Assembly: GCA_044359885.1 (NCBI GenBank) | Contig: JBIKLI010000011.1 | Coordinates: forward strand, 1-30,846 | From: CAIOSQ01 sp044359885 | GTDB taxonomy: Bacteria > Pseudomonadota > Alphaproteobacteria > CACIAM-22H2 | DNA length: 30,846 nt | Direction: 5' to 3' | Part shown: one piece after another, positions 8,426-15,419 of the stretch | How the letters are laid out: every line of letters starts with the position of its first letter | Numbering within the stretch: position 1 is the stretch's first letter | Translations under genes and position numbers: made by a program | The notes under the pieces: model-generated | Database searches by the model: none | What the model was told of the DNA's origin: nothing | What the model saw: only the letters and a program-made list of their open reading frames with translations

Positions 8426-8556
8426 CGCGTCTCCCTCGCACGGGACATCAAGGCCGGAACGGCACGCCCCCTGCGATCGTCGTCACGCAAGATCCGTACC
8501 ATATCCCGGCCCTGCCGTCCCGCTCCGCCCCAGGGGGCTGCGGGATCGCGTCTGTC

Positions 8557-8587
8557 GGGTCTTCTGACCCCGCTTTGGGTCAGACCC
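8557..8587. repeat. Nested palindromes (GGGTC...GACCC twice), REP-like or operator
   Basis: Two short palindromes stand side by side: GGGTC-N4-GACCC at 8557-8570 and GGGTC-A-GACCC at 8577-8587. They can also pair with each other: TCTGACCC (8563-8570) and GGGTCAGA (8577-8584) form a perfect 8-bp stem with a 6-nt loop. Such mutually exclusive hairpins could be a REP-type element, a twin operator, or a leader switch for glxB. Nothing in the sequence decides between these. Confidence 0.4.
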
Positions 8588-8674
8588 CCGATTGCAGGGC
8601 CGGCACGCCGGGCCTCCATCGCACAGGAGGCGCCACCGGTCCCGGCCGCTGCACGCCCGGGCGCGCGACGGACA

Positions 8675-8703
8675 CTGTCACGTCGGGGCGCCTCGGCTAT
8701 ATT
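8675..8703 (+). promoter_or_regulatory. Sigma-70-like promoter for glxBCD
   Basis: CTGTCA (8675-8680, 4 of 6 to TTGACA) and TATATT (8698-8703, 5 of 6 to TATAAT) are separated by 17 bp. The AT-rich -10 stands out in this GC-rich DNA. It predicts transcription starting near 8710, about 43 nt before the glxB ATG. Confidence 0.45.
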
Positions 8704-8752
8704 CCTCCGGCGTCCGCGCCCGCGCGACGTTCCACGCAAAAGGTTCCCCTCC

Positions 8753-9652
8753 ATGTGCGGCATCGTCGGTCTTTTCCTCAAGAACCCCGCCCTGCGACCG
8801 GAGCTGGGCCGGCATGTCTCCGCGATGCTCGCGGCGATGACCGATCGCGGTCCGGACAGCGCCGGGATCGCGGTCTATCACCGGCCGGCGGCCGAGGGCG
8901 CATGCAAGCTGACGCTGCACCATCCCGACCCCGCCCATGACTGGGCGGCGCTGGCGCGGGCGATCGCCGCCGCTTTCGGCGCCGATGTCGAGGCCGAGAC
9001 GCGCGCCAATCATGCGGTGCTGGTCGCCGATGCCGACGAGGCCGCGCTGCGCGACTGGCTGGCCGCACAGGCACCCGATGTGCGCGTCATGGGCTATGGC
9101 CGGCTGATGGAAGTGTACAAGGAGATGGGCCTGCCGGCCGACGTGCTGCGCCGCCACGGCATTCCGGCGATGGCCGGCACCCATGCGATCGGCCATACGC
9201 GCATGGCGACCGAGAGCATCGTCACCACCGAGCATTCCCATCCCTTCACCGCGGCGCCGGACATGTGTCTGGTCCATAACGGCTCGCTGTCGAACCACAA
9301 CCGCCTGCGCGCCTTCCTGCGCCGGCGCGGCGAGAGTTTCGAGACCGACAACGACAGCGAAGTCGCGGCGCGGTACTTCGCGTGGCGCATGCGCGAGGGC
9401 GCCTCGCTCGAGGAGGCGATGGAGGCGGGCCTCAGGGACCTCGACGGATTCTACACCTTCGCGATGGGCACGCGCGAAGGCTTCGCGGTGCTGCGCGACG
9501 GCATCGCGTGCAAGCCCGCCGTGCTCGCCGAGACCGACGACTGGGTGGCCATGGCCTCGGAATATCGTGCCATCGCCGACCTGCCCGGGGTCGGGGACGC
9601 GACCATCTGGGAACCCCGGCCCGCCGTCGTCTACACCTGGAAGCTGGACTGA
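8753..9652 (+). CDS. glxB: Class II glutamine amidotransferase subunit of a glutamate-synthase-like enzyme (GlxB/MgsA type)
   Basis: The 299-residue protein begins MCGIVGLFLKN, exposing Cys2 as the Ntn-type glutaminase nucleophile after Met removal. Typical class II amidotransferase blocks follow: MTDRGPDSAGIA, GHTRMATES, HSHPF and LVHNGSLSNHNRLR, ending in FETDNDSEVAARYF. It corresponds to the N-terminal domain of GltB made as a separate protein, and would release ammonia from glutamine for the partner FMN subunit. The ATG at 8753 is fixed by the catalytic Cys. It is the first gene of the glxB-glxC-glxD-glnT run, 3 bp before glxC. In methylotrophs the same three-part enzyme (MgsABC) makes N-methylglutamate; in Rhizobium it is called Glx. 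Which reaction applies here is not visible. Confidence 0.9.
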   Translation: MCGIVGLFLKNPALRPELGRHVSAMLAAMTDRGPDSAGIAVYHRPAAEGACKLTLHHPDPAHDWAALARAIAAAFGADVEAETRANHAVLVADADEAALRDWLAAQAPDVRVMGYGRLMEVYKEMGLPADVLRRHGIPAMAGTHAIGHTRMATESIVTTEHSHPFTAAPDMCLVHNGSLSNHNRLRAFLRRRGESFETDNDSEVAARYFAWRMREGASLEEAMEAGLRDLDGFYTFAMGTREGFAVLRDGIACKPAVLAETDDWVAMASEYRAIADLPGVGDATIWEPRPAVVYTWKLD

Positions 9653-9655
9653 CCC

Positions 9656-10339
9656 ATGCAGACCGTCGACCTCGCCGCCGAAGACGTGCGCGCCCTCAAC
9701 GGCCGCCTGCACGCTCTTCCCGCCGACACCAACCAGCGCGCGTGGCGCGTGATCAACCCGCGCGGCGCGCATGCCGTGGCCGTCGGCCTGACCCAGAAGC
9801 TGGAGGTCGTGGTCGAAGGCCATGTCGGCTATTACTGCGCCGGCATGAACGAGGCCGCCGATGTCGAGATCCGCGGTCATTGCGGCTGGGGCGTGGCCGA
9901 GAACATGATGAGCGGCACGGTGCGCGTCGCCGGCAACGCCTCGCAGTCGGCCGGCGCCTCGGGCCATGGCGGGCTGCTGGTGATCGAGGGCGACGCCGGC
10001 CATCGCTGCGGCATCTCGATGAAGGGCATCGACATCGTCGTCGGCGGCTCGATCGGTGCCTTCAGCGCCTTCATGGCGCAGGCCGGCAATCTCGTGGTCT
10101 GCGGCGACGCCGGCGAGAACCTCGGCGATTCGCTCTACGAGGCCGACATCTACGTGCGCGGCACGGTCGCCTCGCTGGGGGCGGACTGCGTCGAGAAGGA
10201 GATGACGGCCGCCGACCGCGAGAAGGTCGCGGCGCTGCTGGCGCGCGCGGGCATCGCCGCCGACGCGGCGGCGTTCCGGCGCTACGGCTCGGCGCGCACG
10301 CTGTACAATTTCCATGTCGACCACGCCGATTCCTACTGA
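9656..10339 (+). CDS. glxC: GXGXG-domain subunit of a glutamate-synthase-like enzyme (GlxC/MgsB type)
   Basis: The 227-residue protein matches the beta-helix GXGXG domain found at the C-terminus of GltB. Repeated Gly-containing turns are visible: EGHVGYYCAGMNEAADVEIR, GHCGWGVAENMMSGTV, GNASQSAGASGHGGLLVIEG, DAGHRCGISMKGIDIVVGGS and VCGDAGENLGDSLYEA. This domain is structural and helps hold the ammonia tunnel in glutamate synthase. It starts 3 bp after glxB and stops 10 bp before glxD, consistent with three subunits made in equal amounts. Confidence 0.9.
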   Translation: MQTVDLAAEDVRALNGRLHALPADTNQRAWRVINPRGAHAVAVGLTQKLEVVVEGHVGYYCAGMNEAADVEIRGHCGWGVAENMMSGTVRVAGNASQSAGASGHGGLLVIEGDAGHRCGISMKGIDIVVGGSIGAFSAFMAQAGNLVVCGDAGENLGDSLYEADIYVRGTVASLGADCVEKEMTAADREKVAALLARAGIAADAAAFRRYGSARTLYNFHVDHADSY

Positions 10340-10349
10340 GGACCGGGCC

Positions 10350-11672
10350 ATGACGATCGATCCGCGCAACGCCCGTCCCTCGGCGGCGTTCCCGCCCAAC
10401 GTGATCGCCGAGATCCAGCGCGCCGCCGACCAGGGCATCTACGAGATCCGCGGCCTGGGCACGAAGCGCCGGCTGCCGAGCTTCGACGACCTGCTGCTGC
10501 TCGGGGCCTCGATCTCGCGCTACCCGCTGGAGGGCTATCGCGAGAAATGCGACACCGACGTGGTGCTCGGCACGCGCTTCGCGGCCAAGCCGCTGGAGCT
10601 CAAGATCCCCGTCACCATCGCCGGCATGAGCTTCGGTTCGCTGTCGGCGGCGGCCAAGGAGTCGATCGGCCGCGCCTGCACCATGGTCGGCACCAGCTCG
10701 ACCACCGGCGACGGCGGCATGACCGAGGAGGAGCGCCGCGCCTCGAAGCTGCTGGTCTACCAGGTCCTGCCCTCGCGCTACGGCCTCAACCCGCGCGACC
10801 TGCGCCGCGCCGACGCGATCGAGGTCGTCGTCGGCCAGGGCGCCAAGCCCGGCGGCGGCGGCATGCTGCTGGGCCAGAAGATCAGCCCGCGCGTGGCGAA
10901 GATGCGGACCCTGCCCGAAGGCATCGACCAGCGCTCGGCCTGCCGCCATCCCGACTGGACGGGCCCGGACGACCTGACGATCAAGATCCAGGAGCTGCGC
11001 GAGATCACCGACTGGCAGAAGCCGATCTACGTCAAGGTCGGCGCCTCGCGCCCGTTCTTCGACACCCAGCTCGCCGTGAAGGCCGGCGCCGACGTCGTGG
11101 TCGTCGACGGGATGCAGGGCGGCACCGGCGCCACCCAGGACGTGTTCATCGAGCATGTCGGCATCCCGACCCTGCCGGCGCTGCGCCAGGCGGTCGACGC
11201 GCTGGTGGATCTCGACATGCACCGCAAGGTCCAGCTGGTCATCTCCGGCGGCATCCGCAGCGGCGCCGACGTCGCCAAGGCTCTGGCCATGGGGGCCGAC
11301 GCGGTCTCGATCGGCAGCGCCGCGCTGATGGCGCTGGGCTGCAACAAGCCCGTTCATGTCGAGGACTACGCGGCGCTGGGCACCGCGCCCGGCCACTGCC
11401 ATCACTGCCATACCGGGCGCTGCCCGGTCGGCGTGACGACGCAGGATCCGGCGCTGGAGAAGCGGCTCGATCCCGACCAGGGCGCGCGATGGCTGCGCAA
11501 CTACCTGTCGGTGATGACGCTGGAGGCGCAGACGATCGCGCGCGCCTGCGGCAAGACGCACGTGCTCAATCTGGAACCCGAGGATCTGGTGGCGACCACG
11601 ATCGAGGCGGCGGCGATGGCCGGCGTGCCGCTCGCCGGCACCAGCTGGATCCCCGGCAGGGACCTGCGCTGA
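10350..11672 (+). CDS. glxD: FMN-binding glutamate synthase domain protein (GlxD/MgsC type)
   Basis: The 440-residue protein is the FMN-barrel domain of GltB as a separate subunit. Recognisable blocks are MSFGSLSAAAKESIGRAC and STTGDGGMTEEE, GQGAKPGGGGMLLGQKIS, and VVVDGMQGGTGATQDVFIEH, then GGIRSGADVAKALAMGADAV (phosphate-binding). Iron-sulphur ligands are visible in GHCHHCHTGRCPVGVTTQDP, which matches the 3Fe-4S cluster segment of GltB. I placed the start at ATG 10350, with GAGG about 9 bp upstream; an in-frame ATG at 10314 would overlap glxC by 26 bp. It would use ammonia from GlxB to form glutamate or an N-alkylglutamate. GlnT follows after 49 bp. Confidence 0.9.
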   Translation: MTIDPRNARPSAAFPPNVIAEIQRAADQGIYEIRGLGTKRRLPSFDDLLLLGASISRYPLEGYREKCDTDVVLGTRFAAKPLELKIPVTIAGMSFGSLSAAAKESIGRACTMVGTSSTTGDGGMTEEERRASKLLVYQVLPSRYGLNPRDLRRADAIEVVVGQGAKPGGGGMLLGQKISPRVAKMRTLPEGIDQRSACRHPDWTGPDDLTIKIQELREITDWQKPIYVKVGASRPFFDTQLAVKAGADVVVVDGMQGGTGATQDVFIEHVGIPTLPALRQAVDALVDLDMHRKVQLVISGGIRSGADVAKALAMGADAVSIGSAALMALGCNKPVHVEDYAALGTAPGHCHHCHTGRCPVGVTTQDPALEKRLDPDQGARWLRNYLSVMTLEAQTIARACGKTHVLNLEPEDLVATTIEAAAMAGVPLAGTSWIPGRDLR

Positions 11673-11721
11673 GGCGCGCGAACGCGCCCGGCCGCACGAC
11701 GGACAGGGATGGAGGCGAAGC

Positions 11722-13029
11722 ATGGCGACGGATCTGGCGAAGATCGCGAAGGAGAGGCGGATCAGGTATTTCCTGATCAGCTATGTCGACCTGTTCGGCG
11801 CGCTGCGCGCCAAGCTGGTGCCGGCGCGGGCGATCGGCGAGATGCAGCGGGCGGGCGCCGGGTTCGCGGGCTTCGCGACCTGGCTGGACATGAGCCCCGC
11901 CGACAGCGACATGTTCGCCGTGCCCGATCCCGACAGCCTGATCCAGCTGCCCTGGAAGCCGGAGGTCGGCTGGCTCGCCTCGGACATCGTCATGGACGGC
12001 AAGCCGGTCGCGCACGGCCCGCGCCACATCCTCAGGCAGCAGGTCGCCGCCGCGGCCGCCCAGGGCCTGCGGATGAAGAGCGGCGTCGAGTGCGAGTTCT
12101 TCCTGGTGACCCCGGACGGCCGCGCCGTCGCCGACGCCCAGGACACGCAGTCCAAGCCCTGCTACGACCAGGGCGCGCTGATGCGCCGCTACGACATCAT
12201 CACCGAGATCTGCGACGCGATGATCGCGCTCGGCTGGGATCCCTACCAGAACGACCACGAGGACGCGAACGGCCAGTTCGAGATGAACTGGACCTATGCC
12301 GACGCGCTGGTCACCGCCGACCGCCACGTCTTCTTCAAGTACATGGTGAAGGCGATCGCGGAGAAGCACGGATTGCGGGCGACCTTCATGCCCAAGCCGT
12401 TCATCGACCTGACGGGATCCGGCTGCCACGCGCATGTGTCGGTCTGGGACCGCGCCGGCCGGCGCAACCTGTTCCACGATCCCAAGGGCGAGCTTGGCCT
12501 GTCGAAGATGGCCTATCACTTCCTCGGCGGCGTGCTGAATTCCGCCGAGGGCCTGTGCGCGCTCTTCAACCCGACCGTCAACAGCTACAAGCGCATCAAC
12601 GCGCCGCGCACGACCTCGGGCGCCACCTGGTCGCCCAACGCGGTGACCTATGGCGGCAACAACCGCACCCATATGGTGCGCATCCCCGATGCCGGCCGCT
12701 TCGAGTTCCGGCTGATGGACGGGGCGGCCAATCCCTATCTGCTGCAGGCGGGCCTGCTCGCCGCCGGGCTGGACGGCGTCGAGGCCGGGCGCGACCCGGG
12801 ACCGCGCCACGACATCGACATGTACACCCAGGGCCACACGCTCGAAGGCCTGCGCCGTCTGCCGGCGAACCTGCTGGACGCGCTGCGCGCCTTCGCCGCC
12901 GACGCCACGCTGCGCGACCGGCTGGGCGCCGCGTTCTGCGACAGCTACCTCAAGCTGAAGCACGACGAATGGGCCCGGTTCACGCGCCACCTGACCGAGT
13001 GGGAGCGCGAGACCACCCTGGACTGCTGA
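11722..13029 (+). CDS. glnT: GlnT-type (type III) glutamine synthetase, or gamma-glutamylmethylamide synthetase
   Basis: The 435-residue protein has the glutamine synthetase fold blocks: YFLISYVDLFGALRAKLVPA at the start, GVECEFFLV (metal-binding Glu), NGQFEMNW, LTGSGCHAHVSVWD (ATP/metal) and SYKRINAPRTTSGATWSP (glutamate and ATP binding). Length and these variants fit the GlnT group of Rhizobium and the closely related GmaS of methylamine users, not the 470-residue GlnA. The neighbouring glxBCD genes occur with either. Because no N-methylglutamate dehydrogenase genes are present, glutamine or another gamma-glutamylamide is as likely as methylamine as substrate chemistry. GGAGGCGAAG precedes the ATG. 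A strong hairpin follows the stop. Confidence 0.85.
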   Translation: MATDLAKIAKERRIRYFLISYVDLFGALRAKLVPARAIGEMQRAGAGFAGFATWLDMSPADSDMFAVPDPDSLIQLPWKPEVGWLASDIVMDGKPVAHGPRHILRQQVAAAAAQGLRMKSGVECEFFLVTPDGRAVADAQDTQSKPCYDQGALMRRYDIITEICDAMIALGWDPYQNDHEDANGQFEMNWTYADALVTADRHVFFKYMVKAIAEKHGLRATFMPKPFIDLTGSGCHAHVSVWDRAGRRNLFHDPKGELGLSKMAYHFLGGVLNSAEGLCALFNPTVNSYKRINAPRTTSGATWSPNAVTYGGNNRTHMVRIPDAGRFEFRLMDGAANPYLLQAGLLAAGLDGVEAGRDPGPRHDIDMYTQGHTLEGLRRLPANLLDALRAFAADATLRDRLGAAFCDSYLKLKHDEWARFTRHLTEWERETTLDC

Positions 13030-13040
13030 CAGCCCGGTCC

Positions 13041-13075
13041 ACCCGCCGAGGGGGCCGGGCCCCGGCCCGGCGGGT
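13041..13075 (+). terminator. Hairpin after glnT
   Basis: ACCCGCCG (13041-13048) pairs with CGGCGGGT (13068-13075), enclosing a very GC-rich loop that can extend the stem. It begins 11 bp after the glnT stop and lies before the FixK-like box of the next unit. No T-run follows. Confidence 0.45.
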
Positions 13076-13090
13076 GCGACCCTTCGATCA

Positions 13091-13132
13091 TTGAGCCGGC
13101 GCAAGGACGACGCGCCGCGCGCCCGCTAGCGT
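13091..13132 (+). promoter_or_regulatory. FixK/FNR-like box and -10 element upstream of the HslV-like gene
   Basis: TTGAGCCGGCGCAA (13091-13104) matches the FixK2/FNR-type pattern TTG(A/C)-N6-(T/G)CAA exactly. A -10-like TAGCGT sits at 13127-13132, 36 nt from the box start. This is class II activator geometry (box centred near -41.5), predicting transcription from about 13139, 15 nt before the ATG at 13154. Confidence 0.6.
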
Positions 13133-13153
13133 CTGTCCCTGGAGCCGGGACAG

Positions 13154-13732
13154 ATGAGCGTCATTCTCGCCTACTGCGCCACGCCACGCGCGTCCACCTG
13201 GATCGCCAGCGACACGATGGCGATGTCGGGCACGCTGCGCCTGGATTGCGGCTCCAAATGGATCCTGCACGGCGCCTGGGCCGCGGGCGTCGCGGGCTTC
13301 CTGCGCAGCGCCAACCTGATGGAGGAGAGCAAGGCGCGGCTGCTCGACGGCCTCGAGGGACCGCTCGACTTCGCGGAGCGCGCGCAGCTTCTGTTCCGCG
13401 GCGACGGCTATCGCGAGGAACGCGACGAGCGGGGCCCCGGCAACCTAGGCCAGGTGATGATGCTGGCCACCGCCGGGGCCGCGTGGATCGTCGGCGGCGA
13501 CTTCTCGGTCGCGGCGATCCCGCCCGCGGAGCTCTGGGCGGAAGGCAGCGGGCGCGAGATCGCGATCGGCGCCGGCCACGCCCTGACCCGGCAGCGGCCC
13601 GCGCTCGGCGCGGCGGAAATCGTGCGTCGCGCGACAGAGGCGGCGCTGGCCCACGACACGACCTGCGGCGGAACGATCTGGATGGCCGAACTCGCGCATG
13701 CGCCGCCCCGGCGCCGATCGTCGCGCCGTTGA
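13154..13732 (+). CDS. Divergent HslV-like Ntn-hydrolase (second proteasome-fold protein)
   Basis: The 192-residue product does not match a named family at sight, but aligns by eye to HslV along most of its length. 'STWIASDTMAMSG' sits where HslV has 'VIAGDGQ..LG', GSKWIL matches the active-site Lys region, AAGVAGFLRSANLM matches 'IAGFAGGTADAF', and GGDFSVAAI...EIAIGAGHALTRQRPAL matches 'GNGDVV...AIGSGG.YA.AAARAL'. The catalytic set would be Ser2 (in place of Thr), Asp20 and Lys35. The Arg-rich tail APPRRRSSRR is unusual. No HslU-type ATPase is adjacent. It is the first gene after a FixK/FNR-like promoter and precedes a nitroreductase by 66 bp. The family assignment is inference from pattern; peptidase activity is unproven. 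Confidence 0.65.
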   Translation: MSVILAYCATPRASTWIASDTMAMSGTLRLDCGSKWILHGAWAAGVAGFLRSANLMEESKARLLDGLEGPLDFAERAQLLFRGDGYREERDERGPGNLGQVMMLATAGAAWIVGGDFSVAAIPPAELWAEGSGREIAIGAGHALTRQRPALGAAEIVRRATEAALAHDTTCGGTIWMAELAHAPPRRRSSRR

Positions 13733-13798
13733 AACCTCGGAGCCGGCCGCGCGTTCCCCCGTGCGACGACCGATGCCGACGACCGGAGGAGCCCTGCG

Positions 13799-14359
13799 AT
13801 GGACCTGATGTTCGCGATCCGCAACCGGCGCGCGGTGCGCGAGTTCGCACCGCAGGCGGTGGCGCGCGAGGCGATCGCGGACGCGATCGCCGCCGCGACC
13901 CTGGCGCCGAGCGCGATGAACCTGCAGCCATGGCTGTTCGCGGTCGTCGAGGGCGCGGAGCGGCTGCGCGAGCTCTCCAGCCGCGCCAAGGCGCATCTGA
14001 CGGCCGATCCCCATCCTCCGGCGCCGGTGGCGCGCCACCGCGACCGGCTGGCCGATCCCGCCTACAACCTGTTCCACGACGCCCCCGCCCTGGTGATCGT
14101 CGGCGCGCGCGACTCGACCGGCCAGAGCGCCGAGGATTGCTGCCTCGCCGCCCAGAACCTGATGCTGCGCGCCTTCGCGCTGCAGCTGGGCACGTGCTGG
14201 GTCGGGCTCGCGCGGCCCTATCTGGACCTGCCCGACAGCAAGGCGGCGCTCGGGCTGCCGCGCGACGGCGCGGTGGTGGCGCCGCTGGCGATCGGCCATC
14301 CGCGCCGTCAGCCCGCCGCCACGTCGCGGCGCGCGCCCGAAATCGTCTGGCCAGTCTGA
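13799..14359 (+). CDS. Nitroreductase-family FMN oxidoreductase
   Basis: The 186-residue protein starts MDLMFAIRNRRAVREFAPQA, the usual FMN-phosphate-binding Arg-rich opening of the nitroreductase family. 'LAPSAMNLQPWLFAVV' contains the conserved 'P(S/T)..N.QPW' FMN contact. The ending includes 'DCCLAAQNLMLRAFALQLGT' and CWVGLA, the helix that covers flavin. Such enzymes use NAD(P)H to reduce quinones, nitro groups or enones; nitroreductases are frequent members of oxygen-limitation regulons. GGAGGAGCCCTGCG precedes the ATG. It lies between the HslV-like gene and the ribosome hibernation factor gene (18 bp), likely in one operon. The physiological substrate is unknown. Confidence 0.85.
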   Translation: MDLMFAIRNRRAVREFAPQAVAREAIADAIAAATLAPSAMNLQPWLFAVVEGAERLRELSSRAKAHLTADPHPPAPVARHRDRLADPAYNLFHDAPALVIVGARDSTGQSAEDCCLAAQNLMLRAFALQLGTCWVGLARPYLDLPDSKAALGLPRDGAVVAPLAIGHPRRQPAATSRRAPEIVWPV

Positions 14360-14377
14360 ACCCGAGGGGAGAACGCG

Positions 14378-14953
14378 ATGGATGCGCTGCATGTCGTCTT
14401 CCGCCACATGGATCCGTCGCCCGCGGTCGAGGCGCGGATCCGGACCCATGTCGAGCGGCTCGAGCATCTCTACGGGCGGATCACGACCGGACAGGTCGTC
14501 GTCGAGGCACCGCATCGCCGCAACCGGCAGGGCCGGCTGTTCGCCGTCCGGCTGCGGCTGTCGACCCCCGGGCGACATGTCGTCGTCACCCACGAAGGCC
14601 GGCTGAACCACGCCCACGAGGACATCTACGTGGCGCTGCGCGACGCCTTCGACGCCGCGGCGCGCCAGCTCGACGCGCATGCCGAGCGGCTGCGCGGCGA
14701 GATCAAGACCCATGCCGCCCCGCTGCTGACGGGCAAGGTGTCGCGGCTGTTCCCCGATCACGGCTTCGTCACGACCGCCGAAGGTCTCGAGATCTATTTC
14801 CACGCCAACAGCGTCAGCGGGAAGCGCTTCGCCCGGATGGTGGAAGGCGACGAGGTCCGGCTCGCGATCGCCGAAGGCGAAAGCCCCGACGGCCCCCAGG
14901 CGACGACCGTCCTGCCGCGGCGGCGGCGCAACGCCGCGATCGCCGCGGACTGA
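14378..14953 (+). CDS. Ribosome hibernation factor domain fused to a cold-shock domain
   Basis: The 191-residue protein has two parts. Residues 1-110 match the HPF/RaiA ribosome hibernation fold: 'HVVFRHMDPSPAVEARIRTH' first strand and helix, the internal basic strand 'PHRRNRQGRLFAVRLRLSTP', then AHEDIYVALRDAFDAAARQL. Residues 119-180 are a cold-shock domain: GKVSRLFPDHGFVTT (RNP1-like) and EIYFHANSV (RNP2-like) followed by EGDEVRLAIAEGE. HPF-type proteins block the ribosome A and P sites in non-growing cells; the CSD would bind single-stranded RNA. The usual long-HPF C-terminal dimerisation domain is replaced here. The ATG is preceded by GAGGGGAG. Archease starts 3 bp after the stop, so the two are coupled. 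Confidence 0.85.
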   Translation: MDALHVVFRHMDPSPAVEARIRTHVERLEHLYGRITTGQVVVEAPHRRNRQGRLFAVRLRLSTPGRHVVVTHEGRLNHAHEDIYVALRDAFDAAARQLDAHAERLRGEIKTHAAPLLTGKVSRLFPDHGFVTTAEGLEIYFHANSVSGKRFARMVEGDEVRLAIAEGESPDGPQATTVLPRRRRNAAIAAD

Positions 14954-14956
14954 TCG

Positions 14957-15415
14957 ATGACGCCGGCGATCGCGCTTGCCGTGCCGATCCCCGCGCCCGG
15001 CCCGCGCTGGGAGCATTTCGCCCATGGCGCCGACATCGGCGTGCGCGGTTTCGGACACGACCGCGCGGCGGCCTTCGAGCAGGCGGCGATGGCGCTGACG
15101 GCCATCGTCGTCGATCCCGCGCGCGTGCTGGCGCATCGGGTGGTGGCGCTCGCCTGCGACGCGCCCGACGAGCGGCTGCTGCTGGCCGACTGGCTCAACG
15201 CCGTGATCTACGAGATGGCGGTGCGCCGGATGGTGTTCGCGCGCTACGCCGTGCGGATCGAGAACGGGACGATGGCCGGCCGGGCCTGGGGCGAGACGAT
15301 CGACCGCCGCCGCCACGCCCCGGCGGCCGAGCCCAAGGGAGCCACGCTCACCGCGCTGGCGGTCGGCCCGGTCGAGGGCGGCGCGTGGCGCGCGCAATGC
15401 GTGGTCGACGTGTGA
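14957..15415 (+). CDS. Archease, RtcB activation factor
   Basis: The 152-residue protein matches archease. 'WEHFAHGADIGVRGFGHDRA' carries the conserved 'H.AD.G..(A/V).G' metal-binding Asp, AFEQAAMALTAIVVD follows, and the DERLLLADWLNAVIYEM helix is characteristic. Near the C-terminus 'EPKGATLTALAV' holds the usual '(E)(I/P)K..T(Y/L)..L' active-site segment. Archease helps RtcB RNA ligase become guanylylated and allows many turnovers. It is complete, with normal length. It begins 3 bp after the hibernation-factor stop and ends 4 bp before rtcB. That partner is broken, so this copy may work with an RtcB elsewhere or be on its way out. Confidence 0.88.
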   Translation: MTPAIALAVPIPAPGPRWEHFAHGADIGVRGFGHDRAAAFEQAAMALTAIVVDPARVLAHRVVALACDAPDERLLLADWLNAVIYEMAVRRMVFARYAVRIENGTMAGRAWGETIDRRRHAPAAEPKGATLTALAVGPVEGGAWRAQCVVDV

Positions 15416-15419
15416 GCCC

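Larger units (their letters stand above)
8426..8752. other. Non-coding divergent intergenic region
   Basis: This 327-bp stretch separates the start of the minus-strand ATP-grasp gene from the start of plus-strand glxB. I see no protein gene with family resemblance. It contains a pair of nested GGGTC/GACCC palindromes near its centre and a sigma-70-like promoter close to glxB, listed separately. No convincing promoter for the ATP-grasp gene could be picked out. Confidence 0.7.

Noticed and set aside
6993..8441. Long open frames antisense or out of frame to most genes, for example 482 codons overlapping the ATP-grasp gene.
   Set aside because: They are Arg/Gly/Ala/Pro-rich translations of high-GC DNA without family motifs, and the real frame at each place has clear domain signatures.
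8459..8475. A sigma-54-like element (GG-N10-GC, CGGCACGCCCCCTGC) upstream of glxB.
   Set aside because: Only the GG/GC core and part of the -24 element match; such cores are frequent in GC-rich DNA, and a better sigma-70-like promoter lies closer to the gene.
10314..10349. Upstream ATG for GlxD that would overlap glxC by 26 bp.
   Set aside because: The ATG at 10350 has a GAGG site at suitable distance and matches the length of the family.
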